Source of the DNA: Leyella stercorea | GTDB taxonomy: Bacteria > Bacteroidota > Bacteroidia > Bacteroidales > Bacteroidaceae | Direction: 5' to 3' | Length of the DNA stretch: 64,000 nucleotides | NCBI RefSeq assembly: GCF_021531655.1 | Contig: NZ_JADYUF010000007.1 | Location: forward strand, 37,756-101,755 | Part shown: one piece after another, positions 16,842 to 24,797 of the stretch | Layout of the letters: every line of letters begins with the position of its first letter | Numbering within the stretch: the first letter of the stretch is position 1 | Notes under the pieces: generated by a model | The model's input: only the letters and a program-made list of their open reading frames with translations | What the model was told of the DNA's origin: nothing | Databases searched by the model: none | Program-made: the position numbers and the translations under genes

Positions 16842-18149
16842 TTAGGCTGCGCCAACTGTACCTGTTGCAAAAGCGGCTGCACGTAATACCTGGGCATCAA
16901 CGTACATATTAACAACAATTCTAATCATACCATCTGCGGCCTTTGTGTATGGATCCACGGTTAAGTCAACGCCTCCCCAAGAACCAATTGCAAGGTTTGA
17001 GAAGTCACCATAGATGTAATTCTTGCCTGCAATGTTTGAGGTATTAAGGGCTACAGTTCCATCAACTGAACCATTTTCATATACAAGTTGTGTTGACTTT
17101 GTACCTTTTGACATACTGCGCAAAGCTGCCTTAGCCTTGTTAGAAAGGATATACTTACATTCACCGATAACGTTTGCATCTTCAACGTCTGACTCTTTAG
17201 TTACAAGTGCTGCAAAGTCTGCAACTGCGGTTGGCTTGATTGTTGCAAAGATACCTGCAGGTTGAGTTGCTGAGCCTGCAACTGAACCGAGAACGGTTTC
17301 CTCTAACTTGCTGTTAATGGCATTTACAAGGTCTTCACGGATTGCAGATTCAACGTCAACTGAATCCTGAGCTATCATCTGTTTGCTGATGTCCACAAAT
17401 GCGGTCAAACGTTTTGGACTGAGTGTAACGTGTGAGAATGAACCTGCGCCATCCTTTGCTGCTGCTGTTTCACCTTCCCAAGTAACATTGCTCTTTGACA
17501 TTACAGGAACCTGTACATTACCAACCAAACCCGACATAAATTTTGCGCCTGCTTGGCTCAATACATTCTTTGCACGTAATGGCTTAAGAATGTCAAATAA
17601 ATCAGTTGCAACAACATCTTCACCTTCTGCGGTTACTGTAACGGCTGCACGCTGTGAAGGCAACTGTATCTGACCTTGGAAGTTAATTCCTGCCTTACGT
17701 GCTTCTTTGTTACCCTCAGCAATTACTGCTGCGTCTACGTCATTCATTGCGCTGTTGTTTACAATATTTCTGATGCTGCGCACCAATGAAAATCTTTTCT
17801 TCATATTTCTTTTGTTTGTTTTGTCTTCTTTATTATCTTCATCATCGGGTTCATTACATTCCGATGGTTCATTCTCTGTTTCATTCTCGGTTGGTTCATC
17901 CTCTATGGGTTCATCAACCTTTTCATCTTCATCCTCATCATCAAATCTGAGGTTTTTGATTTTTGCCTCAAGCTCTGTCAACTGCTGATTAAGTTCTTTA
18001 ATCTGTTCTTTGATTGAATCAATTTCACTTGTTTCATCATCTGTCAAATCTCTGACCTCACGTTTACAGGTGTCTATAATTTCCTGTGCACGTTTCTTCA
18101 GTTGATTCTTCTTGTCTTTTATCTCTACTGAATTATGATATTTAACCAT
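16842..18149 (-). CDS. HK97-type major capsid protein with N-terminal delta domain
   Basis: The 435-residue protein has a charged coiled-coil N-terminus (residues 1-70), an extremely acidic linker (about 70-112), and from about residue 115 the HK97 fold. The N-terminal part matches the internal scaffold (delta domain) that the prohead protease removes. Fold-specific segments include VTWEGETAAAKDGAGSF, SPKRLTAFVDISKQMI and the C-terminal VDLTVDPYTKAADGMIRIVVNMYVDAQV. Upstream lies the matching protease. An ATATTTATA box lies between the two genes near 18170. Confidence 0.93.
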   Translation of the reverse strand: MVKYHNSVEIKDKKNQLKKRAQEIIDTCKREVRDLTDDETSEIDSIKEQIKELNQQLTELEAKIKNLRFDDEDEDEKVDEPIEDEPTENETENEPSECNEPDDEDNKEDKTNKRNMKKRFSLVRSIRNIVNNSAMNDVDAAVIAEGNKEARKAGINFQGQIQLPSQRAAVTVTAEGEDVVATDLFDILKPLRAKNVLSQAGAKFMSGLVGNVQVPVMSKSNVTWEGETAAAKDGAGSFSHVTLSPKRLTAFVDISKQMIAQDSVDVESAIREDLVNAINSKLEETVLGSVAGSATQPAGIFATIKPTAVADFAALVTKESDVEDANVIGECKYILSNKAKAALRSMSKGTKSTQLVYENGSVDGTVALNTSNIAGKNYIYGDFSNLAIGSWGGVDLTVDPYTKAADGMIRIVVNMYVDAQVLRAAAFATGTVGAA

Positions 18150-18190
18150 ATTTTTCTTTATGTTATACTATTATATAAATATCTTATTTC

Positions 18191-18769
18191 TTACAAAAAA
18201 TCAATTTCTTTTGAAATTTTATCTAATTTATTGTCAGTTTCTTGAATATCTTGCAATTTTCTCAAGGAACAAGACGTGTCCAAATAAGCGGGTTCAAAGA
18301 CAGGTGAAACGTCATAAAGGTTTGTAATACAAGTGACGTGACGGATTAATCTGTCTTGGTCATCCCTGCTGTATACATCACTTGCCTTTTTTGTACGGAA
18401 TGCAAAAGATGATGTATAAATTTCACCCCTCTCCAAATAATTCAATAGTTCATCGCCAAGTTGTGTGTGTGGTGCTTCAAATGAATAGTGCAAACCATCA
18501 TCTTTCAAATCCAGCTTTAAACTACCTTTTCCATAACGGCAACGTGCCAACACTCCACGTGTTTCATCGTGATTCAAGTAACAAAATACATCACTGTTAT
18601 TAATAACGTCTTGTGTAACTGCTCCTTTGTCTATATATTCAATTACCTTTGCTTCACCCAACGGTTGTGAAGGTTTGCCAAATACTATTGCAGTGCCTTC
18701 AACCATTCTGCCATTTCCACCGTCTACTTTGCGCAACTCAGTGTTATATGTTCTAATATTTTTCTCCAT
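18191..18769 (-). CDS. HK97-type prohead protease
   Basis: The 193-residue serine protease cleaves the scaffold domain from the capsid during maturation. I set the start at ATG 18769 (MEKNIRTYNTELRKVDGG), the usual N-terminus of the family, not the upstream ATG. Likely catalytic residues are His in FCYLNHDETRGVLAR and Ser in YTSSFAF. The leader contains the palindrome TGTACGGGTACA at 18783-18794 and an ATATTTATA box just above it. Confidence 0.9.
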   Translation of the reverse strand: MEKNIRTYNTELRKVDGGNGRMVEGTAIVFGKPSQPLGEAKVIEYIDKGAVTQDVINNSDVFCYLNHDETRGVLARCRYGKGSLKLDLKDDGLHYSFEAPHTQLGDELLNYLERGEIYTSSFAFRTKKASDVYSRDDQDRLIRHVTCITNLYDVSPVFEPAYLDTSCSLRKLQDIQETDNKLDKISKEIDFL

Positions 18770-18834
18770 CTTATTATATATATGTACGGGTACATTATTA
18801 TATATTATAAATATCACGGAAAATGGAACTTAAA

Positions 18835-19506
18835 TTAATAAGTTCCAAAATCCAATATCTCTTGATTCTCCAAATTCTTCAATCTTGTATCAAGGTTTGT
18901 TGTTGTTGCTGTTAGTGTTGAATCTGCCTTCTTGCGTTCACTTGTTTCTGTATTCAATGATGCTGTAATTGCATTATCTGCCGATTCACGGTTGTTTGCT
19001 TCATTATCTATTTTGTCACTGTTTGCCTTTTCAGATGCCTTTGCCCTTGCTATTTCTTCATTTAATCTGTCACTGAGGTCATTGATTTTTAAAGTCAATT
19101 CACTGTCACCGTCTTCCCTGTCATTCTTTTCATTATTGAGGTCTAAGATTATTTGGTCAACCTTTTGTTCAATTTCCTCTACCGTATCAATACTATTTGA
19201 ATCAGTGTATAAATAATAATATGTTGTACGTGTAAATGTACTGTTGTATACTCCATCATTGTAATCGGCATCTGAATCAAGGTTGTTGACCTCATAGTTT
19301 AGTATTCCATTTTCAAGATATTTAAGTGTTGTCCAATTCAACTTGATATAACGTTTTCCGTTTTCAACAATTACGTTATCTGCCGTTCTTACAATTGCCT
19401 TTGTTTTGTCAACTGTATAAAAACGGATGATGAATTTATCTTGTATTTTTGCATCATCTGAGACACAAAATTTAATGTCTGCGTTTTTTGCTATTCTCTG
19501 AATCAT
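18835..19506 (-). CDS. Virion-associated fibre-like protein with C-terminal coiled coil
   Basis: This 223-residue protein has a beta-rich N-terminal domain (about 1-115) and then a long heptad-like region with repeated degenerate segments (EEIEQKVDQIILDLNNEKN, ERKKADSTLTATTTNLDTRLKNLE). The plan resembles small head or neck fibres, and bacteriophage BppU-like adaptors. It sits between portal and protease, an unusual place for a tail protein, so a capsid-attached fibre is plausible. Start overlaps the portal stop (TAATG). No family could be named with certainty. Confidence 0.5.
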   Translation of the reverse strand: MIQRIAKNADIKFCVSDDAKIQDKFIIRFYTVDKTKAIVRTADNVIVENGKRYIKLNWTTLKYLENGILNYEVNNLDSDADYNDGVYNSTFTRTTYYYLYTDSNSIDTVEEIEQKVDQIILDLNNEKNDREDGDSELTLKINDLSDRLNEEIARAKASEKANSDKIDNEANNRESADNAITASLNTETSERKKADSTLTATTTNLDTRLKNLENQEILDFGTY

Positions 19507-20726
19507 TATTCCTTGTTGTTATTGTCATTATTTTTATTGTCATCACCATTTCCTCCAATTTCATTTTTATCAGTTGAAGAATATGCAATGAAATGTTTAT
19601 CACCATCCGCAATGCCGTTATAACCAAGTTCATTTCTAACCTCATTAATTGACATTATTCCACTGCTTACCATCTTTGTATAATAGTCTGCCTGTGCTTG
19701 TTTGTTGACTCTTAACAGTTCATTTGTTTCCAACTCTATCTTGAGAAATTCCTCACTTGGCAACAATAATTTACGGTTCAATTCATTTTCAATCATTGAA
19801 ATGTATGGTTGAAGTGTATGACACAAAAAGGCTTGTTGAATCTGTTCAAGGCTTGAATAACTAACTTTTCCATCACCACCAATCAAACTTGGGTCAATGT
19901 TGAAAAATCTTGCAATGTCGCTAACATTGAACTGTCTTGATGATAAAAGTTGTGAATCTTCAGGACTTAACTGCAATTGCTGATAGTCCATATTTGCGTT
20001 AATGACGGCAAGACCACCTCCACCGTTTCCATATGTGTTTGTCCAACTTTGCTTTATTTCCTCTTTCTGTTTTGCATTGACTGGGGTCTTAACTTTAATA
20101 ATTCCGTTGACATTCATTCCATTTTCAAAGAAATTCTTTGCGCTGTTCTCACTTGCGTTTGTAATTCCCAACGTCCTTGCAGCATAATTCAGCAAACTTA
20201 CACCTTGTATTCCATCATAACTGTGAAGGACAAAGTGTAACATATTTATTGGTTCAATGTGTTTCTTTGAGACTATCGGACAATCATAATATAATAAATT
20301 ACGTTCCTTACTGTAATATATGATAACATCTGAAGCCTCCAAAAATCTGACGTTCATCACTTCACCATTATTTGCTCTTTCTACATAACAAAACGCATTA
20401 CCTCTCAAGATTACAGACTGAATAATCTGTTTAAATAGATTGAATTTTGACAGATAATTTGCCGTGTTGCGGTCTCCAAATATGTAATTCAGATTGTGAT
20501 TATCCATCCTGTTCTTTTTGCCGTCTGCCTTTGAAGTAATGATAACAGGTAACATTGCAATTGTATTTGCGATTAAATTCACTGCTGCAAATACTGCTGA
20601 TATACCCATCGCGTTTGACCTTGTTGGCAACTTGCCAAAAAGTAGACCATCGCTGTATGCGCTTACATAGTCCAAACCCTTGTCAACGTTCCTTTTTTCA
20701 AGTCCAAAAAAATTATTCCAATTCAT
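19506..20726 (-). CDS. Phage portal protein (HK97 gp3 type)
   Basis: The 406-residue protein forms the DNA entry ring at the capsid vertex. Family signatures are visible: SAVFAAVNLIANTIAMLPV near residue 45, then GNAFCYVERANNGEV, LEASDV, HFVLHSYDGIQGVSLLNYAARTLG, and the central FENGMNVNGIIK. The Asn/Asp-rich tail (residues 390-406) is low complexity. A TATTTATA-type box lies upstream at about 20751, between terminase and portal genes. Confidence 0.93.
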   Translation of the reverse strand: MNWNNFFGLEKRNVDKGLDYVSAYSDGLLFGKLPTRSNAMGISAVFAAVNLIANTIAMLPVIITSKADGKKNRMDNHNLNYIFGDRNTANYLSKFNLFKQIIQSVILRGNAFCYVERANNGEVMNVRFLEASDVIIYYSKERNLLYYDCPIVSKKHIEPINMLHFVLHSYDGIQGVSLLNYAARTLGITNASENSAKNFFENGMNVNGIIKVKTPVNAKQKEEIKQSWTNTYGNGGGGLAVINANMDYQQLQLSPEDSQLLSSRQFNVSDIARFFNIDPSLIGGDGKVSYSSLEQIQQAFLCHTLQPYISMIENELNRKLLLPSEEFLKIELETNELLRVNKQAQADYYTKMVSSGIMSINEVRNELGYNGIADGDKHFIAYSSTDKNEIGGNGDDNKNNDNNNKE

Positions 20727-20762
20727 ATTTTATTCTATATATACCATATTATAAATAGTCTG

Positions 20763-22445
20763 TTAGTATTGCAATGACATTATATCCGTGTCATAATGTT
20801 CCGTTGTCAGATAGTTGCCCAGGGCCATAACCATCGCCAAAACACCGTCAATCTTGTTTTCTCTTGTTTCCTTTGTTGGTCTTTCATTGTCATTGTAGTC
20901 CCTTTTGATTACAACATTTTGAAAACAAAAACGGTCAATAGGATTGTTATATATTACCACCTTACCCATCATAATTAAACGTGCCAACTCTTTGGTTGGT
21001 CTATTAAGGCTACCAATACTCATTGAGTAAGGTTGCAAGTTTAATCCAGCCTCCGTTGCGGAAATTGCCCATTGTGTGGCGTTCCATTGGTCATAAGCAA
21101 TTGAATTAATTGTTATTTTATCATTCAATTTAAGGATAGTGTTTAATATGTAATCATAATCCGTTACGTTGCCGTTGGTAACAATCAAATGTCCTTGTTT
21201 TGCCCATAAATTATAAAGCTCTCTATTAACGTTATCCTGCAATTGTGTGGATGGTATAAAATAGTAATTACGGAAATAGAATTTATCTGATGTTGGTATC
21301 ATCACGCTCACGGCTGTAAGGTCACTTGTTGCACCAAGGTCAACTCCAAGGTACGCAACATAATCATCAATTAATGTCTTGTAATCAAATGTGGCTGATG
21401 ATTTAATTATATAGTCTGAACTTATCCATTCTTCACTACTGCTTACCCAACAATTAAATAATTTTGTAAGTACATTGGTCTGTAGGGTGGGGTTATTCTT
21501 TGCCTTTCTCAACTGATTGATTAGGTAATCTTTTTTTACCGTTACATTCAAATTTGGATTTGCCTTCCCCATTATGGTCTCATCCTCAGTGAAAGGGTCA
21601 TCATCCTTGTCAATTGTGTATATTGCCGTAAATGTTGAATCATCTTGCTTTTTATCATTTAAAATTTCAACACAATTTGAACGCATCGAATAACAGAAGG
21701 ATGAACGGTTAAATCCTGCGGTTGTAATCGCTATTGCCAACGGTTGTTGACGCATACCTTGTGAGGATTCAAGAACATTCCATACTTTGCCGTTTGGTGC
21801 TTCATGTAACTCGTCACATATAAAGAAGGAGGCATTAAGACCGTCCAATCGGTTTGCATCCGCTGAAACAACCTCTAACTTTGATTTAGTTGCTGGAAAT
21901 TTGATGGTGTCTCGGTAACGTTTGAAGAATTTGCCTTTGCGGTCAATACTTGTGCAATAATTATATGACATTTCAAAGCATAATCCCGCTTGTTTTGCGC
22001 TGTTGGCTGCAAATATAACTTGTGCATTTTGTTCACCGTCAGCAACCAAATGATAAAGGGCTAAAGCTGCCATCAATGATGATTTACCGTTTTTTCTTCC
22101 GATTTCAATGTATACCGTTCTTGTTACTCTTGTGCCATCTTTTTTCCATTTGAAAGCGTATATCTGACATAACATCCAATACTGCCAATCAGACAAAATG
22201 AAGGGTTTATTTGCACTTGCGCCTGTACTGTGCCGTAACTTTGAAATGAAATTAACAACCTTGTCGACCGCTTTACAATCAAAATATACATCATCACGCT
22301 CAAAGAATGACATATAACGTTTGCAGGCAAGTTTAATTAACTCACCTGCAACAATTTCATTATCTATTACTTTTCTTGCATAATCTGTATACTTTGAATC
22401 AATCTTCTGCATATTTCCATATATAATCTTTATATATTTTTCCAT
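20763..22445 (-). CDS. Terminase large subunit
   Basis: This 560-residue DNA packaging motor belongs to the Terminase_1 family. It has an ATPase domain with Walker A GRKNGKSS (residues 116-123) and Walker B FFICDELHE (207-215), and a C-terminal RNase H-like nuclease domain beginning YLGVDLGATSDLTAV, with later acidic residues (AYDQWNATQ; NKIDGVLAMVMAL). The start is uncertain: ATG 22445 overlaps the previous gene by 47 bases, while Met12 at 22412 overlaps by 14. It acts with the P27-type small subunit encoded upstream. Confidence 0.95.
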   Translation of the reverse strand: MEKYIKIIYGNMQKIDSKYTDYARKVIDNEIVAGELIKLACKRYMSFFERDDVYFDCKAVDKVVNFISKLRHSTGASANKPFILSDWQYWMLCQIYAFKWKKDGTRVTRTVYIEIGRKNGKSSLMAALALYHLVADGEQNAQVIFAANSAKQAGLCFEMSYNYCTSIDRKGKFFKRYRDTIKFPATKSKLEVVSADANRLDGLNASFFICDELHEAPNGKVWNVLESSQGMRQQPLAIAITTAGFNRSSFCYSMRSNCVEILNDKKQDDSTFTAIYTIDKDDDPFTEDETIMGKANPNLNVTVKKDYLINQLRKAKNNPTLQTNVLTKLFNCWVSSSEEWISSDYIIKSSATFDYKTLIDDYVAYLGVDLGATSDLTAVSVMIPTSDKFYFRNYYFIPSTQLQDNVNRELYNLWAKQGHLIVTNGNVTDYDYILNTILKLNDKITINSIAYDQWNATQWAISATEAGLNLQPYSMSIGSLNRPTKELARLIMMGKVVIYNNPIDRFCFQNVVIKRDYNDNERPTKETRENKIDGVLAMVMALGNYLTTEHYDTDIMSLQY

Positions 22446-22611
22446 TTTGGAGGGCTTGTCTTACTTTTTCTTCATCATAACCGTAACGTGTTACCTGTGA
22501 TTCCCATCCAAACCAAGCTTTTAGTTGCTTACCCTTTGCCGTATATGCTCCAAACGGATGAAATGTAATTCCAAAATCGGGAATTACGTTTGCTTTTCTT
22601 TTCCTAACCAT
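22399..22611 (-). CDS. Small NUMOD1-like DNA-binding protein
   Basis: The 70-residue basic protein lies between the terminase subunit genes and overlaps both. The stretch AYTAKGKQLKAWFGWESQVTRYGYDEEKVRQAL and the ending NGKIYKDYIWKYAED resemble a NUMOD1 repeat, the DNA-binding module found at the C-terminus of phage homing endonucleases. The NUMOD4-HNH protein encoded just upstream lacks such a tail. It could be a detached targeting domain or a small packaging accessory. The domain match is weak and made by eye. Confidence 0.45.
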   Translation of the reverse strand: MVRKRKANVIPDFGITFHPFGAYTAKGKQLKAWFGWESQVTRYGYDEEKVRQALQNGKIYKDYIWKYAED

Positions 22612-22984
22612 TTATCAATGAATCTAAATAATCGGCATCATCATTTGATTCTGATTTGATTTTTGAATCTGCTTTAGGTGATAAACCAAACTCATTTATT
22701 AGTTTGCAACACTGAATGTTACTGTCTTTTATCTGAGCCAAAAGCGGATGTTTATCCAAATTGCCAAATCTGTTGACCACCATCAAACCATCCTCTTTCA
22801 CCTTATTCTTTGCCATTATGAAAAGTTCATAATTTGATGCAAGCAAATCTAATTGACCCTCCCAATGTGGCTTAATTATACCGTATTTATCAATGAGAAA
22901 TTTGTCAACATTCAGCATAAACGCCTGTGTTTCATTGCTGTATAAAGTATACCTGTTTGTCCTTTTCCTTGCCATCTTAACCAT
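22604..22984 (-). CDS. Terminase small subunit (P27 family)
   Basis: The protein recognises the packaging site and recruits the large subunit. It matches the P27 family in the helix DLLASNYELFIMAKNKVKEDGLMV, the middle segment with NKHPLLAQ-like HPLLAQIKDSNIQCCKLINEFGLSP, and an acidic tail. I prefer ATG 22984 (MVKMARKRTN), overlapping the HNH stop, over the upstream ATG 23005 whose N-terminus is an odd Ile run. Met at 22975 is also possible. Confidence 0.85.
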   Translation of the reverse strand: MVKMARKRTNRYTLYSNETQAFMLNVDKFLIDKYGIIKPHWEGQLDLLASNYELFIMAKNKVKEDGLMVVNRFGNLDKHPLLAQIKDSNIQCCKLINEFGLSPKADSKIKSESNDDADYLDSLING

Positions 22985-23345
22985 AATAATGATAATCCCA
23001 ATCAATTATTTTCTTTCTTGTTACCTTGTCAACCCATTCAAGATTGTCTGCCCTGCAATTTGTCTTGTCTTCATCTATCTGTCTAACTTGTTTAAATTCA
23101 CTTGGATTTGGATTGTCGACAAAATGCTCGGCAACAAGACGTTTCAGATAAAACATTTTATAGGTCATATCCTTATGTAACAAAATCTGTAGATGTCCGT
23201 TTTTCTTGTTAGGCTGCAAAAGCAATATTCTTTCTTGACATCTGTGTCCGTTTCTTTGTATTCTTTCAAGGCTTTTTATCCGTCCTTTGTTACTGATTGC
23301 ATAGTAACCTTCATACCCTTTTATTTCTTTCCATATCTCTTCCAT
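22977..23345 (-). CDS. NUMOD4-HNH endonuclease with altered HNH motif
   Basis: The 122-residue protein starts EIWKEIKGYEGYYAISNKGRIKSL, the NUMOD4 motif of HNH homing or packaging nucleases. The HNH region reads VRQIDEDKTNCRADNLEWV; relatives usually have VNHIDGDKTNN, so the first histidine is Gln here. Activity is therefore doubtful unless another residue serves. HNH genes next to terminases often assist cos cleavage. I chose ATG 23345 because of the AAGGAAAAG just upstream; late promoter L1 is at 23368-23400. Confidence 0.75.
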   Translation of the reverse strand: MEEIWKEIKGYEGYYAISNKGRIKSLERIQRNGHRCQERILLLQPNKKNGHLQILLHKDMTYKMFYLKRLVAEHFVDNPNPSEFKQVRQIDEDKTNCRADNLEWVDKVTRKKIIDWDYHYYG

Positions 23346-23367
23346 AATATTCTTTTCCTTACTTATA

Positions 23368-23400
23368 TATAAATATGATGCTGACAATGAAAAATATCAA
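23368..23400 (-). promoter_or_regulatory. Late phage promoter L1 (packaging-head operon)
   Basis: Minus strand: TTGATATT, 16 bases, ATATTTATA, matching L2 and L3. It lies nine bases after the poly-U tract of the terminator at 23410-23456 and about 20 bases before the HNH start. Confidence 0.75.
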
Positions 23401-23409
23401 GTTATAGGT

Positions 23410-23456
23410 AAAAAAAAAAAGCGAGATAACAAACGTTTCACAACGGCTGTTATCTC
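23410..23456 (-). terminator. Strong intrinsic terminator
   Basis: Minus-strand stem GAGATAACA/TGTTATCTC (perfect 9 bp), 16-base loop, then eleven T. It separates the early genes from the late region and would also end the candidate small RNA that starts near 23535. Confidence 0.9.
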
Positions 23457-23530
23457 TTTAAGTGAAAATTGTGCGTAATATAAATTTATATAATGGCTTT
23501 ATAATACTCTTTTAATATGTTCCGTAATCA
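23410..23530 (-). ncRNA. Candidate phage small RNA between early and late regions
   Basis: An early-type promoter at 23540-23574 points leftward, yet no plausible gene follows before the strong terminator; the longest frame is a ten-codon peptide (MITEHIKRVL). The unit would give a transcript of roughly 110-130 nt ending in a perfect hairpin and poly-U. It may instead be a leader or spacer. Together with L1 it fills the gene-free 320 bases between 23345 and 23666. Confidence 0.4.
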
Positions 23531-23539
23531 TCTAATTCA

Positions 23540-23574
23540 TTTCTAATTATAAATATCAACGAGTTTCCTAAAGT
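23540..23574 (-). promoter_or_regulatory. Early phage promoter E4
   Basis: Minus strand ACTTTAG, 11 bases, ATATTTATAATTAGAAA. The spacing and long right-hand box match E3 (24148-24182) almost base for base, including the TTCTTC upstream. Confidence 0.65.
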
Positions 23575-23665
23575 TTGAAGAAAAATGAGATTGCAAGTAA
23601 AAAATATCCACAATCTCACATAAGTTAATTAAAAATTTAAAGAACATATTGTAATATGAGAAATT

Positions 23666-24127
23666 TTACATATCCTTTGTCTCTTCAAGAGCCTTGTTTA
23701 CATCGTTAACCTGTTCACTCTCTGTATCATCAAGATATTCAAAAATCTTCTTAGCTGCATTGAGGAATTTCAGCGCCTGTTTGTTGCTTGCACCCTCAAT
23801 CTTGCATTTGAAATCATCGTATGCGTAATACGATTCATTGATATCTTCAAGACTTAAGTATTCATAGTAACCTCCATCATAATCGACTGGACAATATTGT
23901 TTAATTGACAGATTATCGAAATGATATTGGCCGTGGTCTGCTGAATACTTCTTTACAACTATCTTAAAGCCGTTGATTATCATTTCATCAAGGTCTAAAT
24001 CATTCATCTTGCGTCTTACCTTGACCGCAATTTCTTCTGTTCTATTCTTCAATGCCTTTGTCAAACGTGTGTAATCGTCACGATTCAAAATTTCATCAAT
24101 ACTCTTGTTTGTCATTGTTTTTTTCAT
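23666..24127 (-). CDS. Hypothetical prophage early protein
   Basis: This 153-residue acidic protein is rich in Tyr, Asp and Lys and is predicted to be mixed helix and strand; I recognise no domain. It has an N-terminal helix pair (SIDEILNRDDYTRLTKALKNRTEEIAVKVRRKM) and a C-terminal helix. It is preceded by an early-type promoter and lies between the replication gene and the late region, where phages keep regulators and host-takeover proteins. Not similar to repressors I know. Confidence 0.65.
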   Translation of the reverse strand: MKKTMTNKSIDEILNRDDYTRLTKALKNRTEEIAVKVRRKMNDLDLDEMIINGFKIVVKKYSADHGQYHFDNLSIKQYCPVDYDGGYYEYLSLEDINESYYAYDDFKCKIEGASNKQALKFLNAAKKIFEYLDDTESEQVNDVNKALEETKDM

Positions 24128-24147
24128 AATGTTAATCTTTAAATTAG

Positions 24148-24182
24148 TTTCTAATTATAAATATCATCAAGTTTTCAAAAGT
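24148..24182 (-). promoter_or_regulatory. Early phage promoter E3
   Basis: Minus strand ACTTTTG (24182-24176), 11 bases, ATATTTATAATTAGAAA (24164-24148), about 20 bases before the 24127 start codon. Confidence 0.7.
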
Positions 24183-24223
24183 CCGAAGAAAAAAGTAAAA
24201 AATATTTAAAATGTGTGTTTTGT

Positions 24224-24589
24224 TTACTTATTCCAAAAATCATCAACGATGTCATATACTGCCAATGCCTTGTCATAGTTTAGTGATTCAAGCTTTTTCA
24301 TAAAAACGTCTTTGTCGACCTCCCATTTATCATCAAGTCTGCTGTAATTGATTCCATCCATACATTCTGAAACAATAGAATTGATTAGGTTAGCCTCCTT
24401 AATCTCCTTTGTCTGATAACCCTCATAACCGTTGACTGTCTCATCGCCCAAACAGTAACCGTTGAACACGTCATACATCAAATTCCACTCGTCTGAAGTA
24501 AACATATCCTTTACCTCGTTCTTTACCTCATTACTTACTGTCAGTGTTTCTGCGTTGTTAACAAAAGTAAAAATTCCAAATTTTCTCAT
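24224..24589 (-). CDS. Hypothetical prophage protein under a host-type promoter
   Basis: The 121-residue acidic protein has no recognised domain; its second half is helical (SVVSECMDGINYS region and MKKLESLNYDKALAVYDIVDDFW). Unlike the next gene it is preceded not by a phage-type box but by TATATTTG at 24682-24675, the host consensus. It might therefore be expressed in the lysogen and is a candidate for maintenance or immunity, which is inference only. Confidence 0.62.
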   Translation of the reverse strand: MRKFGIFTFVNNAETLTVSNEVKNEVKDMFTSDEWNLMYDVFNGYCLGDETVNGYEGYQTKEIKEANLINSIVSECMDGINYSRLDDKWEVDKDVFMKKLESLNYDKALAVYDIVDDFWNK

Positions 24590-24674
24590 AATTTTAATTT
24601 TTTAAATTTTAATTAATTTTTGTTTTGAAGAGTAAAAAGTGTTTTCCAAAACCCCTTGCTTAGTTTTCACACTG

Positions 24675-24682
24675 CAAATATA
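24675..24682 (-). promoter_or_regulatory. Host-type -7 box TATATTTG before 24589 gene
   Basis: The minus strand reads TATATTTG, fitting the Bacteroidetes TAnnTTTG box, about 85 bases before the start codon. No good TTTG lies 19-21 bases upstream. Confidence 0.5.
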
Positions 24683-24797
24683 CCGCTAAAAACCACTAAG
24701 TTGTATACTTTTTCAGTTAAAATTTGTTAAGCTATGAAACTTTTTTTAAGTTAAAAATAGATTAATTTTTAGTTAACCCATTTTTAACTGTCAAAAT

